A DNA stretch of 38,166 bases, from NCBI GenBank assembly GCA_009693615.1, contig SHWX01000004.1, positions 1 to 38,166 on the forward strand, written 5' to 3'. Below, in pieces: positions 24,959-34,571 of the stretch. Every line of letters begins with the position of its first letter. Position 1 is the first letter of the stretch. Position numbers and translations under genes: made by a program. Source of the stretch: Chitinophagaceae bacterium (GTDB lineage: Bacteria > Bacteroidota > Bacteroidia > Chitinophagales > Chitinophagaceae). The notes beneath the pieces were generated by a model. It was not told the origin of the DNA and did not search any database. It saw only the letters and a list, made by a program, of their open reading frames with translations.

Positions 24959-25975
24959 ATGAGTGGTAAAACAAATAATTTTTCGATTCTTATTCCTTTT
25001 AAATCGGGCAAGAAATATCTATTAGATTGTTTGCATTCGGTTTTAGCACAAGACTACCCCCATTTTAACATTCTTATTTTAGCAGACAATACTAGTAATA
25101 TCGATGATTCATTAGACGCAGTGCATGCACTTCAAAATAATAAAATTAGCGTTCATGTTTCCAATCAAAATTTAGATATTCTTCAAAATTGGGGACGCAT
25201 TAAAGGCCTTGATAAAAATGAATACATGACCATACTAGGTTATGACGATTTATTAGAAAAAACATTTCTTTCTACGATTAACGAATTAATAAATCAAGAA
25301 CCAGAAGCAAGTTTATACCATACACATTTTAAATATATCAATAGCAAGAGTGAATTTATAAAAGTCTGCCAACCTCTATCATCTTCATTAAACGAAAGCG
25401 AATACCTTGAACATGCTTTGAATGAAACTATTGATATCATGGCAACAGGTTATGTTTTTAAATCGAGCGACTATGATGCACTAGGTGGCATACCTACTCA
25501 ATATCCAAATTTAATTTATGCCGATTTACATTTATGGCTAGCTCTTACTAGAAAATCTTATCTCGCGGTACACCCTAGCTCACAATTTTCATTTAGAATT
25601 CACGCCTCTACCACCAAAACCTCTAAGGATAAAATTTTATTAGAAGCTTTTTTACTATTCTTAGGTTATTTGAATCAATTAAAAAACGAGTCAAGTACGC
25701 TTGCAAGTATTATTCAAGAAAATGGCAAAAGATTTACAGAAAGCACTACCAAGGCCATTGCCCACAGACTATTAAGAACGCCCAAAGCACTAAGAAAAGG
25801 ATTAACTATAGATACAATGATTAGCGAGATTGACGAAAAATCGCAACTGCTAGGCATTGATTATACCCCTCTTCAAATAAATTCGATTCGCATGGCTAAA
25901 CTCATTGAAGCGGTTCCATTATTCAATAATTTGTTTCTACTTTTCAAGAAAGTTTATAAAAAACCGGTTTTATAA
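24959..25975 (+). CDS. GT2-family glycosyltransferase
   Basis: The 338-residue protein has a GT-A fold start FSILIPFKSGKKYLLDCLHS, LADNTSN, a GYDD metal motif (MTILGYDDLLE) and the acceptor region ADLHLWLALTRKSY. The C-terminal 100 residues are helical and basic. It is divergent from the previous glycosyltransferase, with 117 bp between the starts. Its role in the cluster beyond sugar transfer cannot be determined. Confidence 0.85.
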   Translation: MSGKTNNFSILIPFKSGKKYLLDCLHSVLAQDYPHFNILILADNTSNIDDSLDAVHALQNNKISVHVSNQNLDILQNWGRIKGLDKNEYMTILGYDDLLEKTFLSTINELINQEPEASLYHTHFKYINSKSEFIKVCQPLSSSLNESEYLEHALNETIDIMATGYVFKSSDYDALGGIPTQYPNLIYADLHLWLALTRKSYLAVHPSSQFSFRIHASTTKTSKDKILLEAFLLFLGYLNQLKNESSTLASIIQENGKRFTESTTKAIAHRLLRTPKALRKGLTIDTMISEIDEKSQLLGIDYTPLQINSIRMAKLIEAVPLFNNLFLLFKKVYKKPVL

Positions 25976-25984
25976 ACTATTTAG

Positions 25985-26758
25985 CTATTTTAAATTGCTA
26001 GCCTTTATAGCATATAAGAATTTTCCAAATTTGGATTGTAGTAGATAATATATAAAACTTAATCTACACTGCCATACACGCGCTGCCATAGAAAAGCCAA
26101 AATAAGATTCATATACTTTAACATTCTCCTTAAGCGAATCTACATATTGATTTGTGCTTACTCCCCCATCATCAAACTTCACAATGGTTTCATTCATATA
26201 CCCATAGGGCTCTTTTTTCAGTCTACACATTAAATCATAATCCATGGCAATTTTAAAGTCTAATGAAAAATTACCCACTTTATTATAAAGTTCTTTTCTT
26301 AGAAACCAGGTTGGATGTGAAACCGCCCTCATGCCCTTGAATAATTGCTTTGCGTCAAAAGGAACTCCAATTTGCACCCAAATACCTGCTCGCTTCATGA
26401 ATATATTACCACTTGCCCATTGCACAGCAGTATTTTTATAAAAATAGGCTAGCACATTTTCAATCACCGAATTGGAATAATAAATATCGGCCGAATTTAA
26501 AATATGAATAAGGCTACCAGTGGTAAGTGCAATTCCTTTGTTAAAAGCATCTGAAATGCCTTTATCTCTTTCACAAAGCCATTTTCGATAAGAAGGTTGT
26601 GGTGTATTTTGCAACCATTCAGCAATTTCCTTATTACTTGATCCATCTATAATATAATGCTCATATGGCTTAGCCGACTGCGCGTCTACCGAGCTGCAAG
26701 TAGTTTGCAAGTCGCTTAAATTGTTAAAACATATTGTTATGACCGACAATTGTTCCAT
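25985..26758 (-). CDS. GT2-family glycosyltransferase (WcaA/PGL-like)
   Basis: The 257-residue protein shows LSVITICFNNLSDLQTTCSS, YIIDGSSNKEIAEWL, the conserved ERDKGISDAFNKGIALTTG and HILNSADIYY, the hallmark of the GT2 branch seen in colanic-acid and many capsule clusters. It is compact, with no membrane helix. It converges on the previous gene with a 9-bp gap and diverges from the flippase. Confidence 0.9.
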   Translation of the reverse strand: MEQLSVITICFNNLSDLQTTCSSVDAQSAKPYEHYIIDGSSNKEIAEWLQNTPQPSYRKWLCERDKGISDAFNKGIALTTGSLIHILNSADIYYSNSVIENVLAYFYKNTAVQWASGNIFMKRAGIWVQIGVPFDAKQLFKGMRAVSHPTWFLRKELYNKVGNFSLDFKIAMDYDLMCRLKKEPYGYMNETIVKFDDGGVSTNQYVDSLKENVKVYESYFGFSMAARVWQCRLSFIYYLLQSKFGKFLYAIKASNLK

Positions 26759-26809
26759 ATTGTAAAAATAAGCTCATTTCATTACATATTTACTTTTACC
26801 AAATTACAA

Positions 26810-26817
26810 TATATTTG
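26810..26817 (+). promoter_or_regulatory. -7 box at the flippase start
   Basis: TATATTTG matches TAnnTTTG and ends only four bases before the ATG at 26822. Transcription would begin at or next to the start codon, giving a leaderless or nearly leaderless mRNA. No clear -33 TTTG. Confidence 0.4.
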
Positions 26818-26821
26818 TACT

Positions 26822-28342
26822 ATGGGCATTATTCAAAAACAAGGGGTAAAATCATCGTTCTTTATTATGATGGGCTTTATTATAGGCGCTGTCAACCTCC
26901 TAATATTGTTTCCCCTATTTTTCTCCAAAAATGACCAAGGCCTTGTAAGAGCCATGATAGATATTGGTGCTACCTTTTCTTTATTCTGTACTTTAGGCAC
27001 TTTACCGGTTATTTATAAATTTTTCCCCTTTTATAATCATTATCTAGGCCCCAAAAAATCTGAGCTTCCACTTATTACCCTTATTATCAATTTAATTGGA
27101 TTTAGTATTCTTTTATTTATTGGATGGCAGCAAAAAGATTTTATCATTCGTAAACTTGGAAAGTCTCCCAGCCTAGCACATTATTTCAATTATTTATATC
27201 CCTACGCCTTTTTCTTATTATTATTTTATTGGCTAGAAGCATTTGCTTGGGGATTAAGAAAAGGTGTTTACTCCAATTTCTTAAGGGAAACTTTAATTCG
27301 CATTTTAACCACGGTGTTAATTTTAGCCTTTGGTTTTAAATTTATTGACCTCATCACCTTTCTAACCTTGTTCAGTTTCTTATACGCAGTTCCTGCAGTA
27401 CTATTATTAATTAACTTAATAGGGTCGAGTGGTTTTTCATTTCAGAGTTTTAAAATTAGTAATGTTACAAGAAGGCTCAAAGGAAAGATGATTAGCTTTG
27501 CCTTATTTGTTTTTGCTGGACAATTTTTCAATTTACTAGCACGCACCACCGATACTTTTTTTATTGTAGGCCTAAGGGGTTTGAGTGATGCAGGTATATT
27601 CGCCATTGCCACATACGTTTCAGCTATTTTAGAAATTCCTCAAAGAAGCTTGAACTCCATTAGTATTCCCATTCTTGCTACATCATGGAAAAATAAAGAC
27701 TTTGCTAATATTAAAAACATTTACCATAAAAGTGTTTCTAACCTACTGGCCATTGGCCTATTGCTATTTGGTTTAATATGGCTAAACATAGATAACCTAA
27801 TTAATTTTTTAAACTGGATTAGCCATAAAGAAGCCGGCGGCTATGATGCCATAAGTAAATTAATATTCATATTAGGTATTGCTAAATTAATTGATTTAGC
27901 CACGGGCGTGAACAGTCAAATTATTGGCACTTCTAATTATTGGAAATTCGATTTTTACACAAATTTATTTTATATCATTATTTCTATTCCACTAAATTAT
28001 TTTTTAATTACGAATTATAATTTAGAAGGGCTAGCCTTTTCTAATTTAATTGCACTTACACTTTACAATACGGTAAGGTTTATATTTATTTATAAAAAGT
28101 TCAATTTACAACCCTATACCTATAAACACGGTTTGTTTTTAGTATCAAGCATTGGCTTAATGCTACTCATTCATTTAATCCCTAGTATTAATAATATACT
28201 TGCCAATATTTTAGTGCAGTCCTTTGCTTTTGGAATTGGCTTCTATGTAATAGTGAATTGGTTAAACCCTGCTCCAGAAATATTGAATATGGTGCATGAT
28301 TTTGTTAAAGTAAAATTACCGGGCTTCTTTAAAAAGAAATAA
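26822..28342 (+). CDS. Polysaccharide flippase (Wzx / MATE-like, O-antigen type)
   Basis: The 506-residue protein, counted from MGIIQKQG at 26822, has about 12-14 membrane helices. Family signs are the start GIIQKQGVKSSFFIMMGFIIG, the amphipathic central region with ARTTDTFFIVGLRGLSDAGI, and ILGIAKLIDLATGVNSQIIG. It should flip lipid-linked oligosaccharide across the inner membrane. The frame is open upstream to 26750, but that extension has a poor start and overlaps the neighbouring gene's beginning; a -7 box directly before 26822 supports the later start. No Wzy polymerase or chain-length regulator is in the window. Confidence 0.88.
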   Translation: MGIIQKQGVKSSFFIMMGFIIGAVNLLILFPLFFSKNDQGLVRAMIDIGATFSLFCTLGTLPVIYKFFPFYNHYLGPKKSELPLITLIINLIGFSILLFIGWQQKDFIIRKLGKSPSLAHYFNYLYPYAFFLLLFYWLEAFAWGLRKGVYSNFLRETLIRILTTVLILAFGFKFIDLITFLTLFSFLYAVPAVLLLINLIGSSGFSFQSFKISNVTRRLKGKMISFALFVFAGQFFNLLARTTDTFFIVGLRGLSDAGIFAIATYVSAILEIPQRSLNSISIPILATSWKNKDFANIKNIYHKSVSNLLAIGLLLFGLIWLNIDNLINFLNWISHKEAGGYDAISKLIFILGIAKLIDLATGVNSQIIGTSNYWKFDFYTNLFYIIISIPLNYFLITNYNLEGLAFSNLIALTLYNTVRFIFIYKKFNLQPYTYKHGLFLVSSIGLMLLIHLIPSINNILANILVQSFAFGIGFYVIVNWLNPAPEILNMVHDFVKVKLPGFFKKK

Positions 28343-28344
28343 TC

Positions 28345-29103
28345 CTATTTCTTTTCTGCTACTGATACCAAATGAAAGGGCGGATATGTTTGCTGATGGA
28401 CCATTTCAAAATCACAATACACTAAGATTTCTTTTACCAAATCCAAATTAAAAACATGGTGATGCACTGCCCTGTTCTCAATATTGAGATTAGTTCTTTT
28501 TATTAAGTCTTCTTTCGACTGTACAAATGCATCGTGCTTAAAATCGTGCAGCGCTATTACTTCTTCAAAATGAGTACTGTCTTCTTCTGTGGTATTATTT
28601 TTATAATCTTGAATTAAATGGGCTAATGTGGTGACAGGCCTTTTGTTATCAAATGTAAATTCTTTGTCTGGAAGTACTAAAACCAATCGGCCTTTGATTT
28701 TCATTACCCTAGACCAATCCTTTAAAGCCTTAATAGGATTCGCTACATGCTCTAATGAATGACAAGAAAGCACAAAATCATAAGAAGCATCATTCACTTC
28801 TTTTAAATGGGCAGCCTCGCTAATAAACTGAAAGCCCTTTTTATTTTTATAATAATTATATAAATTACCTTCTTTAATTTTTCCTTCCCAAAGCGTATTA
28901 TTTGAAAAATTAACTCCATCAATTTTATTGGCATATAAATAAATAGGGAAAGTACTTTTAAAACTAAAAAAAGCACTAGGGCCGCCTACTTCAATGCCCT
29001 CTTGTCCTTTAAATCTAGCAGCTAATTGAATCATTCTTCTTTTAGTTGGCTGCTTTAAATAAGAAATAGTAGTAATTATTTTTTCAAATAAAGTCATGCT
29101 CAA
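28345..29103 (-). CDS. Class I SAM-dependent methyltransferase (type 11)
   Basis: The 252-residue protein has motif I-like GIEVGGPSAFF near residue 35, and FVLSCHSLEHVANPIKALKDW followed by RLVLVLPDK, the Methyltransf_11 pattern. The GxEVGGPS start is seen in glycan-cluster methyltransferases. It ends 2 bp from the convergent flippase stop and follows mqnA by 5 bp, so it is transcribed with mqnA even though its function probably belongs to the glycan cluster. Confidence 0.82.
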   Translation of the reverse strand: MSMTLFEKIITTISYLKQPTKRRMIQLAARFKGQEGIEVGGPSAFFSFKSTFPIYLYANKIDGVNFSNNTLWEGKIKEGNLYNYYKNKKGFQFISEAAHLKEVNDASYDFVLSCHSLEHVANPIKALKDWSRVMKIKGRLVLVLPDKEFTFDNKRPVTTLAHLIQDYKNNTTEEDSTHFEEVIALHDFKHDAFVQSKEDLIKRTNLNIENRAVHHHVFNLDLVKEILVYCDFEMVHQQTYPPFHLVSVAEKK

Positions 29104-29108
29104 ATTAA

Positions 29109-29855
29109 TTAAGGTTGAATTAATTTTAAAAAGCTATCAAGGCCTTTCTTTTTTTCTGCTGTAAACGCGTAGCTAATATTTTCAGTATAATATTTATGCA
29201 AATCATATACTTGCTCAGCAGCAGGTATCAATGCAATTACTTGCTCCAAATGTGACAACCCATAACCATTGGCTGCATCAAAGGCCTCCATAAATGCTGC
29301 AGGAATGGGTTTATTCGCTACCCAGGCAGCAAAAACAAAAGGAAGTCCAGAATACGCTTTCCATGCTAAGCCTAGGTCATAAATATGCTCAAAACGGTTT
29401 AAACTTGCAAGCGCCCTGTCTCCAATGATTATTCCAGCCGTTGTGCCTGAAATTTCATTTATATACCCCTCAGTGGCTATTAAAAACTCCACCTCTTTTT
29501 TCCAATGCTGCTTAAATAGAATTTTCGCAAGTGCTACCGAGGTTCTACTTTGATAATCTAAATACACCTTTTCAATTTGATCCATGGGTACTTGGCTAAA
29601 TAAAGCCACTGAAGCCACTTCTCCCTCGGTACCAATCACATACTTCGAAATAATCTGCGGGTTCTTTAATAAAGGCATAATGGCCACAGGAATAAGGCCT
29701 ATATCAATGGTGTCATCTAATAAAGCTTGGGCTATTTGAGCAGGGTAAGACTTCACTAAATGAATGCTGTCACAAAAAGGACTTTGCTCCATTCCTAGTA
29801 ATAATGGGCGGGTATTTAAATAACTTACCGCGCCTATGCGCCATTTTTTGTCCAA
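29109..29855 (-). CDS. mqnA: Chorismate dehydratase MqnA (futalosine pathway)
   Basis: The 248-residue protein matches MqnA: RIGAVSYLNTRPLLLGM at the N-terminus, DIGLIPVAIMPLL, YLDYQSRTSVALAKILF and GDRALASL. It dehydrates chorismate to 3-enolpyruvoyl-benzoate, the first step of the futalosine route to menaquinone. The start codon is TTG (29853-29855): no in-frame ATG lies upstream, and the first downstream ATG would remove the conserved motif. The other mqn genes are not in the window. A methyltransferase gene follows after 5 bp. Confidence 0.92.
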   Translation of the reverse strand: MDKKWRIGAVSYLNTRPLLLGMEQSPFCDSIHLVKSYPAQIAQALLDDTIDIGLIPVAIMPLLKNPQIISKYVIGTEGEVASVALFSQVPMDQIEKVYLDYQSRTSVALAKILFKQHWKKEVEFLIATEGYINEISGTTAGIIIGDRALASLNRFEHIYDLGLAWKAYSGLPFVFAAWVANKPIPAAFMEAFDAANGYGLSHLEQVIALIPAAEQVYDLHKYYTENISYAFTAEKKKGLDSFLKLIQP

Positions 29856-29924
29856 TTGAATTAACTTTGCACAAAGAAAAACCTTTTTTCTAATAATCTA
29901 ACTACTTGTTTAAATTATCAGCCA

Positions 29925-31265
29925 ATGTCAAAACTTACAGCTATCTCTCCCGTTGACGGTCGTTACCAAAAACAAACCGCCGCTTTAAGCTCCTATTTTT
30001 CTGAATTTGGCTTAATCAAATACCGCGTTTTAGTGGAAGTGCATTATTTCTTATTTCTTGCAGATAAGAAATTTTTTAAACTTACACCTGCATTAAGAAA
30101 ATCTCTACTTGCCGTTGTAAAAAACTTTAGCGAAGCAGATGCCGAAAAAATAAAAACCATTGAAGCTAGCACCAACCACGATGTAAAAGCCGTTGAATAT
30201 TTTTTGAAAGAAGTACTAGATAAAAACAAGGCGAGTGAATTGAAAGAATGGATTCACTTTGGTTTAACTTCTCAAGACATTAATAATACAGCTATTCCAC
30301 TTAGTTGGAAAGAGGCGATGGAAAATATAGTACTGCCTTCTTATATTAATTTGCAAAATAATTTATATCAGTTAGCCAAAAAATGGAAGAAGGTTTCTTT
30401 GTTAGCACGCACACATGGCCAAGCGGCCTCTCCTACAACACTTGGAAAAGAACTAATGGTATTTGTGGAAAGACTACATCATCAAGTGGAATTATTTACA
30501 GCCATCCCTTATGCTGCAAAATTTGGTGGTGCCACGGGTAATTTTAACGCACACCATATTGCTTTTCCTAAAAAGAATTGGATAAGCTTGGGTAATGAAT
30601 TTGTAGATGATATATTGGGTTTACAAAGAATGCAGTTCACTACGCAAATTGAACACTACGATCATTTCGCTGCACAGTGTGATACCTTGAAGCGTTTGAA
30701 TAATATCTTAATTGATTTAAGCCGCGATATCTGGACCTATATCTCCATGGATTATTTCAAACAACAAACTAAGAAAGGCGAAGTTGGCTCTAGCGCTATG
30801 CCACATAAGGTGAACCCTATTGATTTTGAAAATGCAGAAGGTAATTTAGGCATGGCAAACGCAATACTTGAACACTTGGCTGCTAAGCTTCCTATTAGTC
30901 GTTTACAACGCGACTTAACCGACTCTACCGTACTTAGAAATATTGGAGTTCCAGTAGGACATATTACTATTGCGTTGAACTCTTTAGAAAAAGGATTAGG
31001 CAAATTAATTTTGAATGAAGAAAAAATGCAGGCCGATTTAGAAAACAATTGGGCAGTAGTAGCTGAAGCCATTCAAACTATTTTACGCCGTGAAAAATAT
31101 CCTAACCCTTACGAGGCTTTAAAAGATTTAACAAGAGGTAAAAATAAGATTGATAAAAAACTGATGCATAAATTTATCGATGGCTTAAAAGTAACTGCAG
31201 CTATTAAAAAAGAATTGAAAGCCATCACACCGCATAATTATACAGGTGTGAACGCGGAGTACTAG
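29925..31265 (+). CDS. purB: Adenylosuccinate lyase
   Basis: The 446-residue protein belongs to the fumarase/aspartase superfamily: N-terminal TAISPVDGRYQKQTAALS, EASTNHDVKAVEYF, FGLTSQDINNTA and the superfamily signature GSSAMPHKVNPIDFENAEG (about residues 287-305). It cleaves SAICAR and adenylosuccinate in purine synthesis. This is the shorter E. coli-type PurB. TAACTTTG at 29862-29869 is a candidate -7 box. Its stop overlaps the exonuclease stop by 4 bp. Confidence 0.96.
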   Translation: MSKLTAISPVDGRYQKQTAALSSYFSEFGLIKYRVLVEVHYFLFLADKKFFKLTPALRKSLLAVVKNFSEADAEKIKTIEASTNHDVKAVEYFLKEVLDKNKASELKEWIHFGLTSQDINNTAIPLSWKEAMENIVLPSYINLQNNLYQLAKKWKKVSLLARTHGQAASPTTLGKELMVFVERLHHQVELFTAIPYAAKFGGATGNFNAHHIAFPKKNWISLGNEFVDDILGLQRMQFTTQIEHYDHFAAQCDTLKRLNNILIDLSRDIWTYISMDYFKQQTKKGEVGSSAMPHKVNPIDFENAEGNLGMANAILEHLAAKLPISRLQRDLTDSTVLRNIGVPVGHITIALNSLEKGLGKLILNEEKMQADLENNWAVVAEAIQTILRREKYPNPYEALKDLTRGKNKIDKKLMHKFIDGLKVTAAIKKELKAITPHNYTGVNAEY

Positions 31266-31858
31266 TCTTCAGCATCCGACCTATCATTAGTAATTTCAGA
31301 GCGCGGTAGTATTTTCTTCCTAGGCTCTTTCTTGGCTAATAAATTATGTATGGGTTGCATGCCCTCTTTTTCAATAGCCATGGTTAACACTTGAGCGGTT
31401 GCCGCAGCATCTCCCCAAGCGCGGTGTCTTCCTTCTATCTTAATTCCTAAATCACGGGTCAAAGAACCTAGCCCATATTTCACTAGTCCTGGAAACACCC
31501 TGCGACTTAATTTAATGGTACATAATTTAGGAGCCGACCATTGAAAACCCGACCTTCCTAATAAATAATGTACAAAGGAATAATCGAAGCTAACATTATG
31601 GGCCACAAACACACGGCCATTTAATAAATTGAAAATTTGAGGAGCTACTTCTTCAAATAAAGGGGCGCCAGCCACCATCTCATCGCTAATACCCGTCATA
31701 TTTACAATAAAGGGAGGTATTTTATGTCTAGGGTTAATTAAAGTCACAAATTTACCCGTCACTTCAACCCCATTGTGTATGACAATAGCAATTTCAGTAA
31801 TCCCTGCCGATTGAGGGGTACTGCCTGTGGTTTCAATATCTACAACTGCAAATTCCAT
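31262..31858 (-). CDS. DEDDh 3'-5' exonuclease (DNA polymerase III epsilon-like)
   Basis: The 198-residue protein has the four acidic residues and the histidine of the DEDDh family: Asp7-Glu9 in VVDIETTG, Asp92 in HNVSFDYSF, His145 and Asp150 in RHRAWGDAA. It lacks the GIY-YIG endonuclease domain found in many Bacteroidota relatives. A proofreading or repair role is likely; whether it is DnaQ itself is unclear. Tail-to-tail with purB with shared stop bases. Confidence 0.92.
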   Translation of the reverse strand: MEFAVVDIETTGSTPQSAGITEIAIVIHNGVEVTGKFVTLINPRHKIPPFIVNMTGISDEMVAGAPLFEEVAPQIFNLLNGRVFVAHNVSFDYSFVHYLLGRSGFQWSAPKLCTIKLSRRVFPGLVKYGLGSLTRDLGIKIEGRHRAWGDAAATAQVLTMAIEKEGMQPIHNLLAKKEPRKKILPRSEITNDRSDAED

Positions 31859-31909
31859 AGAGTGGCTAAGTTCGTATTTTTTAGCAACTTATTGCTTGTC
31901 CCTTTTCCT

Positions 31910-31917
31910 TATTTTTG
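31910..31917 (+). promoter_or_regulatory. -7 box of valS
   Basis: TATTTTTG matches TAnnTTTG and lies 28 bp before the valS start. The upstream -33 position lacks a clear TTTG. Confidence 0.4.
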
Positions 31918-31945
31918 TGGCTCATTATAGGAAAAGACGCAAAGC

Positions 31946-34558
31946 ATGGAATTGAGTAAAAATTACATACCGGGTGAAGTAGAATTGAAGTGGTACAAGC
32001 ATTGGTTAGACAGTGGTTATTTCCACAGCACGCCTAACGATAAAAAGGCCTATACCGTTGTTATACCTCCTCCGAATGTTACCGGCGTGTTACACATGGG
32101 GCATTGTTTAAATAATACTATTCAAGATATATTAGTGCGTCGTGCGCGCATGCAAGGGTTTAATCCTTGTTGGGTTCCTGGCACAGACCACGCTTCTATT
32201 GCTACTGAGGCAAAGGTAGTTGCTATGTTAAGAGAAAGAGGCATTGCAAAGTCTTCTTTAACAAGAGATGAATTTTTAGGCTATGCTTGGGAATGGAAAG
32301 AAAAATACGGTGGCATTATTTTGCAACAATTAAGAAAGATGGGTTGCAGTTTAGATTGGGAGCGTACTTCTTTCACCATGGACGCAGACTATTACGAATC
32401 GGTTATAAAAGTATTTGTTGATTTATACAAGAAAGGAAAAATTTATCGCGGCAAAAGAATGATTAACTGGGATGTGCGCGCCAAAACTGCTTTAAGCGAT
32501 GAAGAAGTAATACATAAAGAAGTAGCGGGTAAAATATATCACCTGCGTTATAAATTAGATGTTCCTGGTGAAGAGTATATAACTATTGCCACTGTGCGTC
32601 CAGAAACTATTTTAGGTGATAGTGCAATTTGTGTGCACCCTAAAGATGCTCGTTATAAAAACCTAGTAGGTAAGTTTGCTTTTGTGCCCTTAATTAATAG
32701 ACGCATACCCATTATTGCAGATGATTATGTAGAAATAGAATTTGGAACAGGTGCTTTGAAAGTTACACCTGCACATGACATGAACGATTTTGTTTTAGGA
32801 CAAAAATATAATTTAGAAGTTATTGATACCATGAACGATGATGGTACTTTATCAGAAGCGGCGGGTATGTATATTGGACAAGATAGAATTGAGGTAAGAA
32901 AAATTATTACCAAGGATTTAGAAGCGGCTGGAAATTTAGTAAAGATAGAAGACTATACACACCAAGTAGGCTTTAGTGAAAGAACCGATGCCATTGTGGA
33001 ACCAAGATTAAGTTTACAGTGGTGGGTGGATATGAAAAAGTTAGCAGCGCCTGCTCTTGATGCAGTAATGTCTGATGAAATTAGTTTTCATCCTGCTAAA
33101 TTTAAAAACTTATACCGCCACTGGATGGAAGGCATTAAGGACTGGTGTATTAGTAGACAATTATGGTGGGGACACCGTATACCTGCATGGTATGATGAAG
33201 AAGGCAATTTTTATGTAGCACATAATGAAGCAGAAGTAAACGAGAATCATCCAGAAACTGTTGGAAAAAAATTAATACAGGATGCCGATTGTTTAGATAC
33301 ATGGTTTAGTAGTTGGTTATGGCCTTTTGAAGTATTTAAAGGTTTGTCTAAGCCAGGTAATGCTGAAGTAAATTATTACTACCCTACTAGCACACTTGTA
33401 ACTGCCCCTGAAATTATTTTTTTCTGGGTAGCTAGAATGATTATGGCTGGCGAAGAGTACATGGGTAAGATTCCTTTTAAAGATGTTTACTTCACAGGTA
33501 TTGTGCGCGATAAGCAAGGACGTAAAATGAGTAAGAGTTTAGGAAACTCTCCAGACTTATTAGGACTCATTGACCAATATGGTGCTGACGCTGTTCGTTT
33601 TGGCATTATGATTGCCTCTCCTGCAGGAAACGATTTACTATTTGATGAATCGACCTTAGAACAAGGAAGAAATTTCAATAATAAATTATGGAACGCCACT
33701 AAGTTATTGAAGATGTGGGAAGCCCGTCAAAATAATGAAGGCGCTATTCCAGAAGATGCGAAGTTTGCGATGGATTGGTTTGAAGCAAAATTAAATACGA
33801 CTCAAATTGAAGTAGATGAAATGCTAAAGACTTTTCGTTTAAGTGAAGCACTAAAAACTATTTATGGTTTAATATGGGATGATTTTTGTAGTTGGTATTT
33901 AGAATGGATCAAGCCAGGATTTGAGCAACCCATGCATGCAGGGGTTTATGAAAAGACGGTGGAGTTTTATGATGCTTTATTACAATTGCTGCATCCTTTC
34001 ATGCCTTTTATTACAGAAGAGATTCACCATACTTTAAAAACACAGTATGAGGATTTATGTGTGAAATTGTATACTCCTAATGTGCAAGTAAATAAAGAAG
34101 TTTTAAACGCAGGGGCATTATTACAAAATGTAATCTCTACTTTAAGAGACGCGCGTAATAAAAATCAGATCAAACCAAAGGATGCAATTGAACTGCATAT
34201 TCAAACTGCGAATAACGCACCTTATCAAACTATTCAAAATATATTAGCGAAGCAAATAAACGCTTCAAGCATACAATATACTTCAAGCACTATTGCCTCC
34301 TCTATTGTAGTGGCCTTAGAAAAAGATAAATTTTACATTGTAGCCAACCAAGCCATTGATACTGCTAGCTTAAAAGAAAACTTATTAAAGGACCTAGCCC
34401 ATCAACAAGGTTTCTTGCAAAGTGTAGATAAGAAATTACTTAATGAAAAGTTTGTTCAAAACGCGAAACCAGAAGTATTAGCCATTGAACAAAAAAAGAA
34501 AGCCGATGCTTTAGCTAGAATTCAAACCATTGAAGAAAGCTTGGCTCAGTTAGGGTAG
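31946..34558 (+). CDS. valS: Valine--tRNA ligase
   Basis: This 870-residue class I synthetase shows the HIGH-type motif HMGH (50-53, in PPNVTGVLHMGHCLNNT), the CP1 editing domain with ATVRPETILGDSAICVHP, WCISRQLWWGHRIPAW, the KMSKS loop (starting at Lys527), the anticodon-binding domain and a C-terminal coiled-coil arm (about 805-870) that contacts tRNA. It charges tRNA-Val and hydrolyses mischarged Thr. A GNAT gene follows after 13 bp. Confidence 0.98.
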   Translation: MELSKNYIPGEVELKWYKHWLDSGYFHSTPNDKKAYTVVIPPPNVTGVLHMGHCLNNTIQDILVRRARMQGFNPCWVPGTDHASIATEAKVVAMLRERGIAKSSLTRDEFLGYAWEWKEKYGGIILQQLRKMGCSLDWERTSFTMDADYYESVIKVFVDLYKKGKIYRGKRMINWDVRAKTALSDEEVIHKEVAGKIYHLRYKLDVPGEEYITIATVRPETILGDSAICVHPKDARYKNLVGKFAFVPLINRRIPIIADDYVEIEFGTGALKVTPAHDMNDFVLGQKYNLEVIDTMNDDGTLSEAAGMYIGQDRIEVRKIITKDLEAAGNLVKIEDYTHQVGFSERTDAIVEPRLSLQWWVDMKKLAAPALDAVMSDEISFHPAKFKNLYRHWMEGIKDWCISRQLWWGHRIPAWYDEEGNFYVAHNEAEVNENHPETVGKKLIQDADCLDTWFSSWLWPFEVFKGLSKPGNAEVNYYYPTSTLVTAPEIIFFWVARMIMAGEEYMGKIPFKDVYFTGIVRDKQGRKMSKSLGNSPDLLGLIDQYGADAVRFGIMIASPAGNDLLFDESTLEQGRNFNNKLWNATKLLKMWEARQNNEGAIPEDAKFAMDWFEAKLNTTQIEVDEMLKTFRLSEALKTIYGLIWDDFCSWYLEWIKPGFEQPMHAGVYEKTVEFYDALLQLLHPFMPFITEEIHHTLKTQYEDLCVKLYTPNVQVNKEVLNAGALLQNVISTLRDARNKNQIKPKDAIELHIQTANNAPYQTIQNILAKQINASSIQYTSSTIASSIVVALEKDKFYIVANQAIDTASLKENLLKDLAHQQGFLQSVDKKLLNEKFVQNAKPEVLAIEQKKKADALARIQTIEESLAQLG

Positions 34559-34571
34559 TCAAAAAAATCTA

